The translations under genes were made by a program, and so were the position numbers. Below are positions 39,382 through 48,706 of a DNA stretch of 64,000 bases, piece after piece. Origin of the DNA: Pseudomonas morbosilactucae (GTDB lineage: Bacteria; Pseudomonadota; Gammaproteobacteria; Pseudomonadales; Pseudomonadaceae); contig NZ_JALQCW010000004.1 in NCBI RefSeq assembly GCF_023241715.1, positions 1 through 64,000 on the forward strand, given 5' to 3'. The notes under the pieces were generated by a model, which had not been told where the DNA came from, made no database searches, and worked only from the letters and a program-made list of their open reading frames with translations. Position 1 is the first letter of the stretch. Each line of letters begins with the position of its first letter.

Positions 39382-40566
39382 TCAGGAAGGAACCGGTGCT
39401 TGCGCATCGATCAAGCTCTGGCTCTTGAGCTCCTCCCAAAAGGCTGACGGAATACCGACCTTCATCGCTTGTACATTGGAAACTATCTGCCCCGGCGAAC
39501 GCGCCCCCGGAATGATCGCGGACACTTGCGGATGTGCCGCGGCGAACTGCAGGGCGGCGGTATGAATGTCAATGCCGTGTCGGCTGGCAACCGCCATGAT
39601 CCGCGCGCGCTTTTCTACCGCTCCGGCAGGTAGATCCATGCTGAAGTTGTATCGGCTGCGCCCTCCCAGAAATCCATCATTCAGGGGTGTTCCAACCACG
39701 ACACTGGTGCCCTTGCTTCTCAATGCCGGAAAGGTGTTGCGCAACGCATCGCTGTGGTCGAGGAGGGAATACTGACAGGCAAGCAACACGATGTCGGGCG
39801 TCGGGTCATGACTGGTCAGCGCCTGAACCACGGCGTTCGGTGTATTGACTCCGAAGCCCCATGCCTTGATGAGTCCTTCATCACGCATTTTTTCAAGCTC
39901 AACCATCGCCCCTGTGCGCGCAATTTGATACGCCGCTTCCCATCCGCCCTCCAGCTCGGTGTTATCTGGCGAGAGGTCATGGATAAAGACGATATCGATA
40001 CGGGGCAACCCCAGACGCTGCTGGCTGTCTTCCACGGAGCGACGCGTGCCTGCTGCGGTGTAGTCATATCGATAGTTAAAGGGCGCCGGCGACTTCCAGA
40101 TGGCATGGTCCGCGCGCAGGCCACCAGCGGCCGTCAATACGCGGCCGACCTTGGTGGAGACCACATAATCGTCTGGATTTTTGCCGTGCAGGAAGCGGCC
40201 CAGACGATATTCACTCAAGCCAAACCCGTAGAACGGCGACGTGTCGTAAAGCCTTACACCCGCCCCCCAAGCCGCCTGCAGAACCAAGGCCGCCTGCTCG
40301 TCGCTGATCGGCGCAAAGATATTGCCAATCTGCGTCCCGCCCATACCAAAGCGTTGAGGTGTCATGTATCTAATGGCATGTGAGGGCGAATTGAGGGGCA
40401 GGCCTGTGCGCACGAGGCGGCCTTGCGTAGGCATCACGCTTCCGCGCTCTGTCAGTGAAGAGGGCGCTGGGGCTGTAGCCACTGAACTTGCGACACTCGA
40501 TGCTGGCAGCAAAGTGGCTGCAACAGCACCCGCCGCCGAATAAGTAAGAAAATCTCGTCTGTCCAT
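39382..40566 (-). CDS. Tat-exported aldo/keto reductase, aldose-dehydrogenase-like
   Basis: A 394-residue AKR with a twin-arginine signal (MDRRDFLTYSAAGAVAATLLPASS, Arg3-Arg4). AAAGGAAA just before ATG 40566 sets the start; an upstream frame to 40713 hides the signal. Catalytic Asp and Tyr are in LYDTSPFYGFG, Lys in VSTKVGRVL and His in VFIHDLSPD. This pattern is that of the D-threo-aldose 1-dehydrogenase/L-fucose dehydrogenase branch, unlike the other AKRs in the window. The exported location for such an enzyme is unusual. The divergent AraC gene at 40755 probably controls it. Confidence 0.88.
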   Translation of the reverse strand: MDRRDFLTYSAAGAVAATLLPASSVASSVATAPAPSSLTERGSVMPTQGRLVRTGLPLNSPSHAIRYMTPQRFGMGGTQIGNIFAPISDEQAALVLQAAWGAGVRLYDTSPFYGFGLSEYRLGRFLHGKNPDDYVVSTKVGRVLTAAGGLRADHAIWKSPAPFNYRYDYTAAGTRRSVEDSQQRLGLPRIDIVFIHDLSPDNTELEGGWEAAYQIARTGAMVELEKMRDEGLIKAWGFGVNTPNAVVQALTSHDPTPDIVLLACQYSLLDHSDALRNTFPALRSKGTSVVVGTPLNDGFLGGRSRYNFSMDLPAGAVEKRARIMAVASRHGIDIHTAALQFAAAHPQVSAIIPGARSPGQIVSNVQAMKVGIPSAFWEELKSQSLIDAQAPVPS

Positions 40567-40754
40567 CCAAATTTCCTTTCGCAACTGAGGGCTCACGGGC
40601 TCATCGAAGCCGGTCTTCATGCTAGAAACTAGAACAACGAGGGTTGGCCGGGTGACCCTAATGCGCCATATCTTTTGCACAATCCTGCCGATGCACTTGT
40701 GCTGGTCACGCACTCTCAGCAGACTCGAACTTTCCGTAAACAGGGGGGCATGTG

Positions 40755-41735
40755 ATGACGAGCGGTTCCTTCTCGCAGTTCGGTTTCGGCCATGTGCATT
40801 CCCTGGCCTTGAGCGAACCCGCTCAGCCCAACGAGCGCCTCCAGGTACTCAGACGGCTTATCGAAAAAGTCACCCTGCAGATTGGTTTGAACGAGGTATG
40901 CACAACATCGATTCCAGGGCTGACCTTTTATCGAATGGCCGAACTGGGTACGCCCACGTACTGCATTTATGAGCCTTGCGTAGCCATCATTCTGCAGGGT
41001 GCGAAGGAGATCACGTTCGGCGAGGAGGCCTGTGACTTCGGGCAGGGGGCGTTCTTCGTCACTTCGGTCGATATACCCACACTGGCTCGCGTTACCGCCG
41101 CGAGCGAGCAAACCCCTTATTTATCAGTTGTGTTGAAGCTCGATCTTGCCATGCTCAATGAGGTGATCCAGACCTTGGAACCCCCAAGGCAGGAAATGGC
41201 TTCTGAAGCACGAGGCTTCGCATCTGGTGCGGCGTCGAGTGAGATGCTCGACGCGTTCACCCGACTCTCCACGCTGATCGAACGGCCGCTTGAGGCAGGC
41301 TTGATGTCGAACCTTATCAAGCGGGAGATATGCGTTCGGCTGCTGCTCAGTGGCGCAGGCCAGTGGCTGCGCAGCGTCACTCGCGATGGTTACCGAGATA
41401 AGGGCATCGTGAGAGCCATTGAATGGTTGAAACATCATTACGACAAACCGCTGCACGTGGCCGATCTCGCCCAACGATCGGGCATGGCCAGCTCTACTCT
41501 GCATCACAACTTTCGCAAGCTGACAGGCACCAGCCCCGTTCAATATCAAAAGTCGTTACGGCTGCAAGCCGCGCGCAGCCTGATGTTGACCGATAGGGTT
41601 GATGTGAACACGGCCGCCTTGCGGGTCGGCTATGAAAGTGTCGCTCAATTCAGTCGCGAATATGCCCGGCGTTTCGGAGCCCCACCCTCGAGAGACATCA
41701 AGCACGCACGGGAGAATGGTGGACGGCTCGACTAA
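40755..41735 (+). CDS. AraC-family regulator (AraC_N type)
   Basis: About 326 residues: an AraC_N (PF06719-like) sensor half with TPTYCIYEPCVAIILQGAKEITFGEEACDFGQGAFFVTSVDIPTLARV, then the DNA-binding domain KPLHVADLAQRSGMASSTLHHNFRKLTGTSPVQYQKSLRLQAARSLM...VGYESVAQFSREYARRFGAPPSRD. A GTG at 40752 directly precedes the ATG chosen here. This subgroup commonly controls neighbouring oxidoreductases; the Tat-exported AKR at 39382 is divergent from it, with 188 bp between the starts. Confidence 0.87.
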   Translation: MTSGSFSQFGFGHVHSLALSEPAQPNERLQVLRRLIEKVTLQIGLNEVCTTSIPGLTFYRMAELGTPTYCIYEPCVAIILQGAKEITFGEEACDFGQGAFFVTSVDIPTLARVTAASEQTPYLSVVLKLDLAMLNEVIQTLEPPRQEMASEARGFASGAASSEMLDAFTRLSTLIERPLEAGLMSNLIKREICVRLLLSGAGQWLRSVTRDGYRDKGIVRAIEWLKHHYDKPLHVADLAQRSGMASSTLHHNFRKLTGTSPVQYQKSLRLQAARSLMLTDRVDVNTAALRVGYESVAQFSREYARRFGAPPSRDIKHARENGGRLD

Positions 41736-41827
41736 TTAAGCGACCCAATCTCCCCAATCCAGACAGAGATTGGCGCAAGTCGCAATTGTTAGCTGTCGAG
41801 GTGTCGAATTCAGCTCGGCGTCTCGAA

Positions 41828-42319
41828 TCATTCAGGCATCGGCGCAAGCGTCAAAAGCGTACCTCCTTGCCGAGCTGAAGCGTAGGCGGCGTCCATGACC
41901 TGCATGATGGCCTCAGCGTCGCGCAATGAGGCAATTGGCTTGGCGCCGTTACGACACTCATCAAGCACTTGTTTGACGAACAGTGGGTAATAGACGTCAG
42001 TGTCCAGTTGCAGTCGGCGGCTTCGAGTGCCGGCCGCAAGGTTCTGTCGGTCCCTTATTTCGATTCGGTCGGGACCGGATTTGGCATACATGCGATCGGA
42101 TGAAAGGGTGAAGGAGAACTCACGCTGCTCATCAACGGTACTGGGGAAACTGTATCCCGTTTCCACAACTCCGATCACGCCATCTTCAGTCTGCAGGGTC
42201 AATAACGAATAGTCTTCGATGGCCCCCCGATGTGTGAGCGAATTCATGACGGCTGAGACTCGCGAGACCTCCTTAATGAGTTTGATGAAAACCGGATTTT
42301 TATTAATTATCCCATATCG
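41828..42319 (-). pseudogene. Gfo/Idh/MocA oxidoreductase, C-terminal remnant
   Basis: Residues readable from about 42319 (after an upstream in-frame stop) resemble the last 150 residues of a Gfo/Idh/MocA sugar oxidoreductase. The strand/helix segment EVSRVSAVMNSLTHRGAIEDYSLLTLQTEDGVIGVVETGYSFP forms the beta-sheet face, and YPLFVKQVLDECRNGAKPIASLRDAEAIMQVMDAAYASARQGG is the typical C-terminal helix. The whole N-terminal Rossmann domain (about 200 residues) is missing, so the gene is dead. An ATG at 42247 exists within the fragment. It marks the left edge of the A/T-richer segment and suggests a deletion or insertion here. Confidence 0.75.
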
Positions 42320-42433
42320 TTATTGTGACGATTATTTCGCTCGCCCAATACCTGGTAGCGTGACTTCTGCGATCGTTTGAACAGTAATAACTTCATCAGG
42401 CGGTTGCAGATAAACCCAGCGTCAATTAGGCAC

Positions 42434-42823
42434 TTAATGTGGCGTTGGTAGGTTTACCTCCGCGGCCTCGTCAAACTTCAACCGGGCTGCTTCAACCTCA
42501 GGCAATTTGTCGAGTGTCCATTTATGCAATTCGCGAAATGGCTGCTGCAGTGTTCGACCAAGTTGGGTGATCTCATACTGCACCGCCACGGGCGAGAACG
42601 AAATGACCTTGCGCGAGACGAGGCCATTTCGTTCCAGCCGTCGCAGGCACTGTGTCAGTGCCTTCTGAGTGACGCCCTCCAGGCGGCGCCTGATGGCATT
42701 AAAACGGTGCGGGCCATCATCCAGCACTGCCAGTACCATCATTGACCACTTATCTGCGATCTGGTCGAACAGCGCCCGGCTTGGGCACTCCGACGAAAAA
42801 CATTGCGGCTTTAATTCCAGCAT
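42434..42823 (-). CDS. HxlR-family redox/electrophile regulator
   Basis: A 129-residue winged-helix HxlR protein (DQIADKWSMMVLAVLDDGPHRFNAIRRRLEGVTQKALTQCLRRLERNGLV, then the wing). Two cysteines lie at the N-terminus (Cys8 and Cys13 in PQCFSSECPSRALF); in YodB/HypR-type relatives a Cys at this place senses quinones and aldehydes. It is divergent from the OYE at 42926, and the 102-bp gap carries the palindrome CCTAAT-TGAC-ATTAGG. Related sites lie before the YkgJ gene (44559) and the OYE at 55014, so its regulon may reach beyond its neighbour. Confidence 0.9.
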   Translation of the reverse strand: MLELKPQCFSSECPSRALFDQIADKWSMMVLAVLDDGPHRFNAIRRRLEGVTQKALTQCLRRLERNGLVSRKVISFSPVAVQYEITQLGRTLQQPFRELHKWTLDKLPEVEAARLKFDEAAEVNLPTPH

Positions 42824-42838
42824 CGAAGTTTCCTCATA

Positions 42839-42876
42839 TATACCTAGGCTACTCTTGGTGCCTAATTGACATTAGG
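42839..42876. promoter_or_regulatory. HxlR-type operator (site A) over the OYE -35 box
   Basis: TATACCTAG at 42839-42847 and the perfect palindrome CCTAAT-TGAC-ATTAGG at 42861-42876. A consensus TTGACA (-35) at 42866-42871 lies inside the palindrome, so binding would block the OYE promoter. The same pair of words with the same 22-bp spacing recurs at 44447-44477. Confidence 0.65.
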
Positions 42877-42925
42877 TCTACAAAATATACTTATATGGCT
42901 TCCGAAAGCAAATGGAGTCCATCCA

Positions 42926-44044
42926 ATGTCAAACCCTGATACCCGCATTTTATTCCGTCCTTTTTCCATCGGGTCACTTGAGTTGAAAAACCGGATTGTC
43001 ATGGCACCGATGACTAGGCAATTTTCGCCGGAGGGCATCCCCGGCGAAGCGAGCGCTGCATACTACCGGCGGCGCGCGGAAGGTCGTGCCGGATTAATCT
43101 TGTCAGAAGGGACCGTTATCGATCGTCCCGCTTCACGTAACGGTTCCGGTATTCCTTTTTTCCACGGTGAAGCAGCGCTGGCCGGATGGAAGAACGTGAT
43201 CGATTCTGTTCACAATGTGGGTGGCCGTATGGGGCCGCAACTCTGGCACACCGGCGCAGTGCGTGACGTCAGCGGCTGGGAGCCCGATGCGCCGGTGGAA
43301 AGTCCATCTGGCCTCGATTCGCCAAACGACCCCCGCGGTGTGGCAATGAGCGAAGAGGATATTGCTGACACAGTTGCTGCATTTGCCAAGGCAGCAGCGG
43401 ATGCCAAACGCCTGGGTTTCGACACCGTTGAAATCCATGGGGCTCATGGCTATTTGATCGATCAGTTTTTCTGGGCCGGCACCAATCAGCGCACCGATCG
43501 TTATGGCGGACCGACAATCAAGGAGCGTTCCCGCTTTGCCGCTGAGATCGTGTCTGCAGTTCGTCATGCCGTTGGGCCCGAGTTCCCTATCATCATGCGC
43601 GTTAGCCAATGGAAGCAGCAGGATTTTGGAGTGCGCCTCGCCGAGACGCCTGCATTAATGGAAGCGTGGCTGCTACCGTTGGTTGAGGCGGGTGTTGATG
43701 TTCTGCACTGCTCGCAGCGGCGTTTCTGGGACCCTGAGTTTCCCGAAATTGATGGTGAGAACGGGCTGAGCTGCGCGGGCTGGGCGAAGAAAGTCACTGG
43801 AGCCACAACCATCAGCGTCGGCTCGGTCGGGCTGGACAATGATGTTACTCACGCATTCGCCGGCCAGGGCTCAACCCCTGCGAGCCTGGATCGGCTCGTC
43901 GAGCGTATGGAGCGCGAAGAGTTTGATCTGATCGCAGTAGGGCGTGTTCTGCTGAGTGACAAGGACTGGGTCGCCAAAGTGGAAAAAGGCGATTACGCGG
44001 ATCTGAAGGGCTTCAATCCGGCCTCTTTAGCCGAATTGGTTTGA
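42926..44044 (+). CDS. Old yellow enzyme family NADH:flavin oxidoreductase
   Basis: A 372-residue OYE-family protein. FMN-binding start NRIVMAPMTRQFSPEGIPGEA, active-site VEIHGAHGYLIDQFFWAGTNQRTDRYGG with a His/His pair in place of the His/Asn of the other two OYEs here, and C-terminal LIAVGRVLLSDKDW. It therefore belongs to a different OYE branch and may prefer other substrates. ATG 42926 follows GGAG at 42914-42917; an upstream in-frame start at 42866 lies inside the operator and is rejected. It is controlled, probably repressed, by the divergent HxlR protein. Confidence 0.92.
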   Translation: MSNPDTRILFRPFSIGSLELKNRIVMAPMTRQFSPEGIPGEASAAYYRRRAEGRAGLILSEGTVIDRPASRNGSGIPFFHGEAALAGWKNVIDSVHNVGGRMGPQLWHTGAVRDVSGWEPDAPVESPSGLDSPNDPRGVAMSEEDIADTVAAFAKAAADAKRLGFDTVEIHGAHGYLIDQFFWAGTNQRTDRYGGPTIKERSRFAAEIVSAVRHAVGPEFPIIMRVSQWKQQDFGVRLAETPALMEAWLLPLVEAGVDVLHCSQRRFWDPEFPEIDGENGLSCAGWAKKVTGATTISVGSVGLDNDVTHAFAGQGSTPASLDRLVERMEREEFDLIAVGRVLLSDKDWVAKVEKGDYADLKGFNPASLAELV

Positions 44045-44558
44045 GCCTTACAGCGGAGTGGAGAGTGTGATGCCACACAGGTTTTAGTCTCAGGGAATCA
44101 GAGGCTGAACCTCGGTTTCTGAGTTCGAGTCGTAATCCGTTGTTGAGTACAGCATGCATCGTTTCAATGACTGACTTTTTACGACCACTCAACATTCGCC
44201 AAAGTTGGATTGAATGACAGGGGGGCGGGCATCTGCGTGCAAGTCGTAGATGTCCGTTGGTTGGGTGATATGACGTCGCCACGAATGATCCGGCGCTTCT
44301 GCACGAAAGCGCCCACTGGTATGCCCGTATTGATCAATGGTCAGTTGAGCCAATTGTAAAGGTTTGCCACAACTCTCAGGACCACGCCTTAGATTAAATG
44401 CCGATGTGGCAAGGGGGACGACTGGTCATGGGAAGGTGTATCCAAGTATACCTAGTAGGAATTTAGTGCCTAATTGAAACCAGATATACACTGTATATCA
44501 TTGATTTCTTTAGCCATCGCCTCCAGTTGAAAAGTAGAGGTGAGCAACAGGATCGATC
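44045..44558. other. Gene-free stretch before the YkgJ gene
   Basis: No credible gene. Base composition is A/T-richer than in the neighbouring Pseudomonas-type genes. The only structure I can support is operator site B at 44447-44484, near the downstream gene. Confidence 0.5.
44447..44484. promoter_or_regulatory. HxlR-type operator (site B) before the YkgJ gene
   Basis: TATACCTAG (44447-44455) and GTGCCTAATTGA (44467-44478) repeat site A word for word with the same 22-bp spacing. The right arm (ACCAGA) is degenerate. It lies about 75-110 bp before ATG 44559. Confidence 0.5.
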
Positions 44559-45332
44559 ATGACATCTATTAGTCAATCAGTGAGGCTCACAAAAAATAAC
44601 GTCACGCGGTTTGCCTGCAACGGGTGCGGAACTTGCTGTAAAGAACGTCTTATCCCTCTAACTCTTCAAGAGACCGAGGCATGGTTAAATCGCGGTGGTA
44701 ACGTCGCAGTCATACTCGAAGCTTTTGACACGTCAGTCTTCTCTTTGCCAGCGCACTACAACCACAGTGTGCAACGCGCGGTAGATGTAGCCAGTGGAGA
44801 TGCACGTATCCAGGTAATAGCCATTTTTGCGGGTAACGCACTGATACAGTGTCCTAGTTTAGGAGAAGATAACCACTGCACGATCTATGAAGATCGACCA
44901 CTGGTCTGTCGAATCTATCCGATGGAAATCAATCCATTTCTAATGCTGCGCCCAGAGGAAAAGGTGTGTCCACCGGAAGTCTGGGAGGTGGGAGAGGTGA
45001 TATGTTCTGACCGTATAGTCGATCCTGTCTTGGAAGATCAGATTCAACACTCCCGACAGGCTGACCGCGAAGATGCCAAAGCTAAAGTTTTAGTATGCGC
45101 TGCGATGGGTATGAGTGTTGCTGCGTGGAAAGGCAACGCGCTGGCTGTTTACTTAGCCGACCGTGCGCAATTGCAACAGGCCATCAGTCTCGTTCGCGAG
45201 AGTGGCGATGTTCCGGAAAATGTGCAATGGAAAGTACGGGTCGATGATGCTGACCTTCACACGCGTCTGCATGGGGCAGGTATTGAGCTGGATCTTCGTG
45301 CAGAGACTGAATATATCTTTCACTCGATATAA
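44559..45332 (+). CDS. YkgJ-family cysteine-cluster protein
   Basis: A 257-residue protein with the YkgJ/CxxCxxCC metal-binding pattern: CNGCGTCC at residues 20-27, a further Cys in LIQCPSL, and CTIYEDRPLVCRIYPME (C-x(10)-C with the RPxxCRxYP core). The cysteines bind zinc or an iron cluster. Family members are often partner or maturation proteins, and their reactions are little known. The C-terminal 100 residues lack a recognised domain. It lies under operator site B, so it may share regulation with the OYEs. Codons are A/T-richer than the window average. Confidence 0.8.
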   Translation: MTSISQSVRLTKNNVTRFACNGCGTCCKERLIPLTLQETEAWLNRGGNVAVILEAFDTSVFSLPAHYNHSVQRAVDVASGDARIQVIAIFAGNALIQCPSLGEDNHCTIYEDRPLVCRIYPMEINPFLMLRPEEKVCPPEVWEVGEVICSDRIVDPVLEDQIQHSRQADREDAKAKVLVCAAMGMSVAAWKGNALAVYLADRAQLQQAISLVRESGDVPENVQWKVRVDDADLHTRLHGAGIELDLRAETEYIFHSI

Positions 45333-46073
45333 TAGATTTTTCTGGTTTTTAGTCCGAGTCGATGGTTGGTAAGCGTGACGTCCCCATCTAGACTTACATA
45401 AGCACCGCTTATAAGGGATGTTTTTGTTTGTAAGTGAGTTTTTGAGCTGCGCAGGGGAGAAGTTGCAATCTCTGATCTGTCCGGCTCCACTTACGTGGGC
45501 ATGATCTCCATTGCCCTGATGAGTCTGATCACCGGTGTCGTCGTCATACGCGATGTCAAGAATCCCGAATCCTGAGAATACAGAACAGGAGATGCACGCT
45601 ATTTGTTCGTTATTCGATTTAGGAATAAGCATAATAAAATATATTCCTTGAGCATGTTAGTCATCGTGCTACCTTGCTGTCACCGGACCGCCGGATATGT
45701 TCAATCCTATTGTTATGGTACGACTATGTCCGGCGCCCGAATCTTCCAAATCTGCCTTGAGGCTCTGTCGCATGACGGCGCCCATGCAGCGATTTATCAC
45801 GCCGGCAATATCCGCATCAGTTCCTTTTCCTCCATTGCTGTTCCATTCGTGACCGGCAAACCCCTCCCTTGTCAGGCCAACAGCGAAGCCTGCAGTGCAA
45901 TCAGCGAAGGCTTGGCGTTTCTTCTCTACGCCATGTGAATCATCGTTGTTGGGCACTTCCATACCGTCAGTCCAGCCAATCATCTTCCGGTAATCCCCCG
46001 TCTATGGGGTTGCAGCCTGAAGTGTGAGTGATTGGGCGTCTGTTCCGAGCTAGACCTATCACGATTGACAACA
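45333..46073. other. Degraded stretch with an MFS remnant
   Basis: Apart from the MFS tail at 45462-45575, no gene is recognised. Overlapping open frames of about 105-110 codons exist on both strands (45603-45938 plus; 45669-45983 minus), but neither has a ribosome site or a family resemblance I can name. Confidence 0.45.
45462..45575 (+). pseudogene. C-terminal tail of an MFS (MHS-type) transporter
   Basis: The frame reads VAISDLSGSTYVGMISIALMSLITGVVVIRDVKNPES and stops. It matches the last membrane helix and the RD-K closing motif of metabolite:proton symporters (MHS branch). It is preceded by an in-frame stop, so only 37 residues of the gene remain. Confidence 0.6.
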
Positions 46074-47018
46074 ATGCCAAACTATCTGGATGAAGCTCAT
46101 CGAGCTGAAATCGCTAAGCTGAGCACTACCGTAACGAGTAAAACTGAATGGCCCACTTGGCTTTTGTTAGTCGGGTTCTATCTGGCTTGGGCGTTTATTA
46201 TTTTTTGTGGGAGCGTACTTGGCGAAGTACTCAGCCTCGTCCTGTTGATTCCACTGGTTGTGCTGTGGATGTCGATTCAGCATGAGCTTATCCACGGTCA
46301 TCCAACGCGTTGGGCTGGCATCAATAAAGCCCTGGGATTTCTGCCGTTTGCCGTGTGGTACCCCTACGATATTTATAGGGACACCCATCTGACGCATCAC
46401 AACGACGAGGTGCTGACGGTGCCGGGTCACGATCCGGAAAGTCGTTATGTCACCGGTGCTGTTTGGTTTCGCTCGCCTCGGTATATCAGAACGCTGTTGT
46501 GGGTAAACAAGACCTTGGGTGGTCGTTTGCTTATGGGCGCGCCTTTGGCGGTGATAACCCTCGTGGGCAGTGAGATCGGAGGGCTGTTTCACACCGGGCG
46601 AATCGCTTGGCGGATGTGGGTTGCTCATCTACTCAGTGTTGGCGTAGTGCTGGCCTTGGTTGAGCAATACAGCGCCATCAGCGCCATACAGTACCTATTC
46701 CTGGTGTCGCTGCCGGCCTTGTCAATTGCCATGATCAGGTCGTTTTACGAGCATCGGCCGTCAACGCTTCCGCAACACCGCACGGTTATCAATGAATCGT
46801 CGGGGCTGTTGAGTTGGCTGTTTCTCAACCTCAATCTTCACTTGGTTCATCACGATCTTCCCGGTTTGCCCTGGTTTTACTTACCCAAGGTGTATAGAGC
46901 CAGGCGTGAACAATGGATTGCGCGAAACAATGGCTATGTCATTCATGGCTACTTCCGGCTATTGCAGAAACATCTGGTCAGTCCCGTGGATTGTCCTCGC
47001 CATCCTGCTGAGCACTAA
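46074..47018 (+). CDS. Membrane di-iron desaturase/hydroxylase (fatty-acid desaturase family)
   Basis: A 314-residue integral membrane protein with the three histidine boxes of the desaturase superfamily: HELIHGH (about residue 76), THLTHHNDE (HxxHH, about 111) and LNLHLVHHDLP (HxxHH, about 258). Membrane segments lie before box 1 and between boxes 2 and 3. The boxes hold two irons that activate O2. The branch is not clear, and it could desaturate a lipid or hydroxylate a small hydrophobic molecule. ATG 46074 is used; a TTG at 46032 is in frame but has an unlikely leader. It is the first gene before the quaternary-amine ABC genes (30-bp gap), which points to a small-molecule role. Confidence 0.85.
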   Translation: MPNYLDEAHRAEIAKLSTTVTSKTEWPTWLLLVGFYLAWAFIIFCGSVLGEVLSLVLLIPLVVLWMSIQHELIHGHPTRWAGINKALGFLPFAVWYPYDIYRDTHLTHHNDEVLTVPGHDPESRYVTGAVWFRSPRYIRTLLWVNKTLGGRLLMGAPLAVITLVGSEIGGLFHTGRIAWRMWVAHLLSVGVVLALVEQYSAISAIQYLFLVSLPALSIAMIRSFYEHRPSTLPQHRTVINESSGLLSWLFLNLNLHLVHHDLPGLPWFYLPKVYRARREQWIARNNGYVIHGYFRLLQKHLVSPVDCPRHPAEH

Positions 47019-47048
47019 CAATATGCAAGCTAATGTGGGCGTCGGAAA

Positions 47049-48080
47049 ATGATACGTTTTGAAGCCATCAAGAAAACTCATAAAGGCAGCCCGCGAATGG
47101 CCGTGAGCGATTTGACGCTTCACGTCCGGGAGGGTGAGATCTGTGTATTTGTCGGGCCCAGTGGGTGTGGCAAAACCACCATTTTGCGCATGATCAACAG
47201 GCTGGATACCCAGGACAGTGGCCGCATCTGTGTCAACGGCGTCGCGACCGATGAACTTGACGTCGTTACGCTACGCCGCGGCATTGGTTTCATGATGCAG
47301 AGCGCAGCCTTATTTCCTCACCAGACGGTTGCCGAAAATATTGGCGCAGTCCCGCGGCTGCTGGGCTGGAGCAAACATGAAATTCGCCAGCGCGTGAGCG
47401 AACTCATCTCCCTGGTTGGGCTTCAGCCGGAATTTCTGGGCCGCTACCCTAATCAGCTGTCGGGGGGGCAGCAAAGTCGTGTCGCTCTGGCGAGGGCATT
47501 GGCCTCGGACCCACCGGTTGTATTGATGGACGAACCCTTTGCCGCGCTTGATCCGGTGATACGCGAGCGACTGCAGGATGAACTGGTTGCACTTCAGAGA
47601 CGTTTGCATAAAACCATTATCCTGGTGACCCATGATATGGAGGAGGCCATCAAGATTGGTGATCGGATTGCCATCTTCGAGGGCGAAGGGAAACTTGTTC
47701 AATTCGATACACCTCACAACATTCTTGCCCATCCTGCCAGCGAATTTGTGAAGAACTTTATCGGCAAAGATCCGCTGTTAAAAAGACTTTCGCTGATGAA
47801 AGTTTCTGATCTTCCGGTGGATGAGGTCAGTTGTGAGTTCAAACTTCTACTGGATGACAAGTCCAACCCGTTGAAGTGGGTCAGTGAATCGGACGTGCCT
47901 GTTCCGGAGCTGACAACGGTGTCGAGTAACGACTCATTGCATCACGCACTGGTTAAAATTCTAACGGCTCCTATCGGTGTGGTTGTTCGCGTGGACGAGG
48001 CAGGCGGTTACGAAGGTTGCCTCTCGATTGCCAGCCTTCACAGCGCACTCAATGAGCGCAGCTTCGGAAGTGCGCAATGA
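47049..48080 (+). CDS. Quaternary-amine (OpuC/ProV-type) ABC transporter ATPase
   Basis: A 343-residue ATPase: Walker A GPSGCGKTT (about residues 36-44), signature LSGGQQSRVALARAL, Walker B VVLMDEPFAALD and the H-loop VTHDMEEA. About 100 C-terminal residues form a CBS-like region (VSSNDSLHHALVKILTAPIGVVVRVDEAG), as in OpuCA/OsmV-type osmoprotectant importers. It powers the permeases at 48077 and 48706. Its stop overlaps the permease start by four bases (ATGA). The likely substrate is glycine betaine, choline, carnitine or another quaternary compound. Confidence 0.92.
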   Translation: MIRFEAIKKTHKGSPRMAVSDLTLHVREGEICVFVGPSGCGKTTILRMINRLDTQDSGRICVNGVATDELDVVTLRRGIGFMMQSAALFPHQTVAENIGAVPRLLGWSKHEIRQRVSELISLVGLQPEFLGRYPNQLSGGQQSRVALARALASDPPVVLMDEPFAALDPVIRERLQDELVALQRRLHKTIILVTHDMEEAIKIGDRIAIFEGEGKLVQFDTPHNILAHPASEFVKNFIGKDPLLKRLSLMKVSDLPVDEVSCEFKLLLDDKSNPLKWVSESDVPVPELTTVSSNDSLHHALVKILTAPIGVVVRVDEAGGYEGCLSIASLHSALNERSFGSAQ

Positions 48081-48706
48081 TTGACTGGTCCTGGATCGTT
48101 GAAAACTGGCAGCAGATCGGCCAGCTGTTAGTTGATCATATTCAACTGGTGACCTTGGGCCTGTTTATAGGGATGCTGTTAGCGGGTGCAATGGTGCTCT
48201 TGACGTTGTGGCTGCCAGGATTGGCGCGGCCGATGATTTATGTCTGCGGCATACTCTTTACCATTCCGTCCCTGGCACTGTTTATTTTGATAATGCCTTT
48301 TACCGGGTTATCCAAGACCACGGCGGTCATTGGTTTGAGCCTGTATTCCTTGCTTATTGTGTTGCAGAACACCTTGGCGGGGCTTGCGAGTAACCCTGCG
48401 GACGTATTGGAGGAAGCCCGTGCGCTCGGGTATACGCGCATGCAGAGATTCCTCGGGGTTGAACTTCCACTGGCGTTGCCTGCGTTATTGGCGGGCTTAC
48501 GAACAACCTCGGTCACGTTGGTGGGGCTGGTGACTGTTACTGCCTTGATTGGACAAGGTGGATTGGGCCAGCTGTTCATTACCGGGCTGGCTCAAAGTTT
48601 CACTACACCTGTGGCAGTCAGCTTGGTCCTGACCGTAATGTTGGCGTTATGTTTTGATTTTCTGTTTTATTCAATCAATAAATGGCTGGTGCCTTGGGTG
48701 CGCTGA
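48077..48706 (+). CDS. Quaternary-amine ABC transporter permease 1
   Basis: A 209-residue inner-membrane permease with five to six helices (VTLGLFIGMLLAGAMVLLTLW and following) and the EAA loop EEARALGYTRMQRFLGVELPLALPALLAGLRT that docks on the ATPase. This is the OpuCB/OsmW type of the BPD_transp_1 fold. Its stop (48704-48706) overlaps the start of permease 2 by one base. The two permeases form the transmembrane channel of the importer. Confidence 0.92.
   Translation: MIDWSWIVENWQQIGQLLVDHIQLVTLGLFIGMLLAGAMVLLTLWLPGLARPMIYVCGILFTIPSLALFILIMPFTGLSKTTAVIGLSLYSLLIVLQNTLAGLASNPADVLEEARALGYTRMQRFLGVELPLALPALLAGLRTTSVTLVGLVTVTALIGQGGLGQLFITGLAQSFTTPVAVSLVLTVMLALCFDFLFYSINKWLVPWVR

Noticed and set aside
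45603..45938. A 111-residue plus-strand frame
   Set aside because: Unusual composition, no motif, and it directly overlaps the equally unsupported minus-strand frame.
45669..45983. Possible 104-residue minus-strand protein
   Set aside because: No ribosome site, no recognised motif, and an overlapping frame of similar length on the other strand; it cannot be told from chance.
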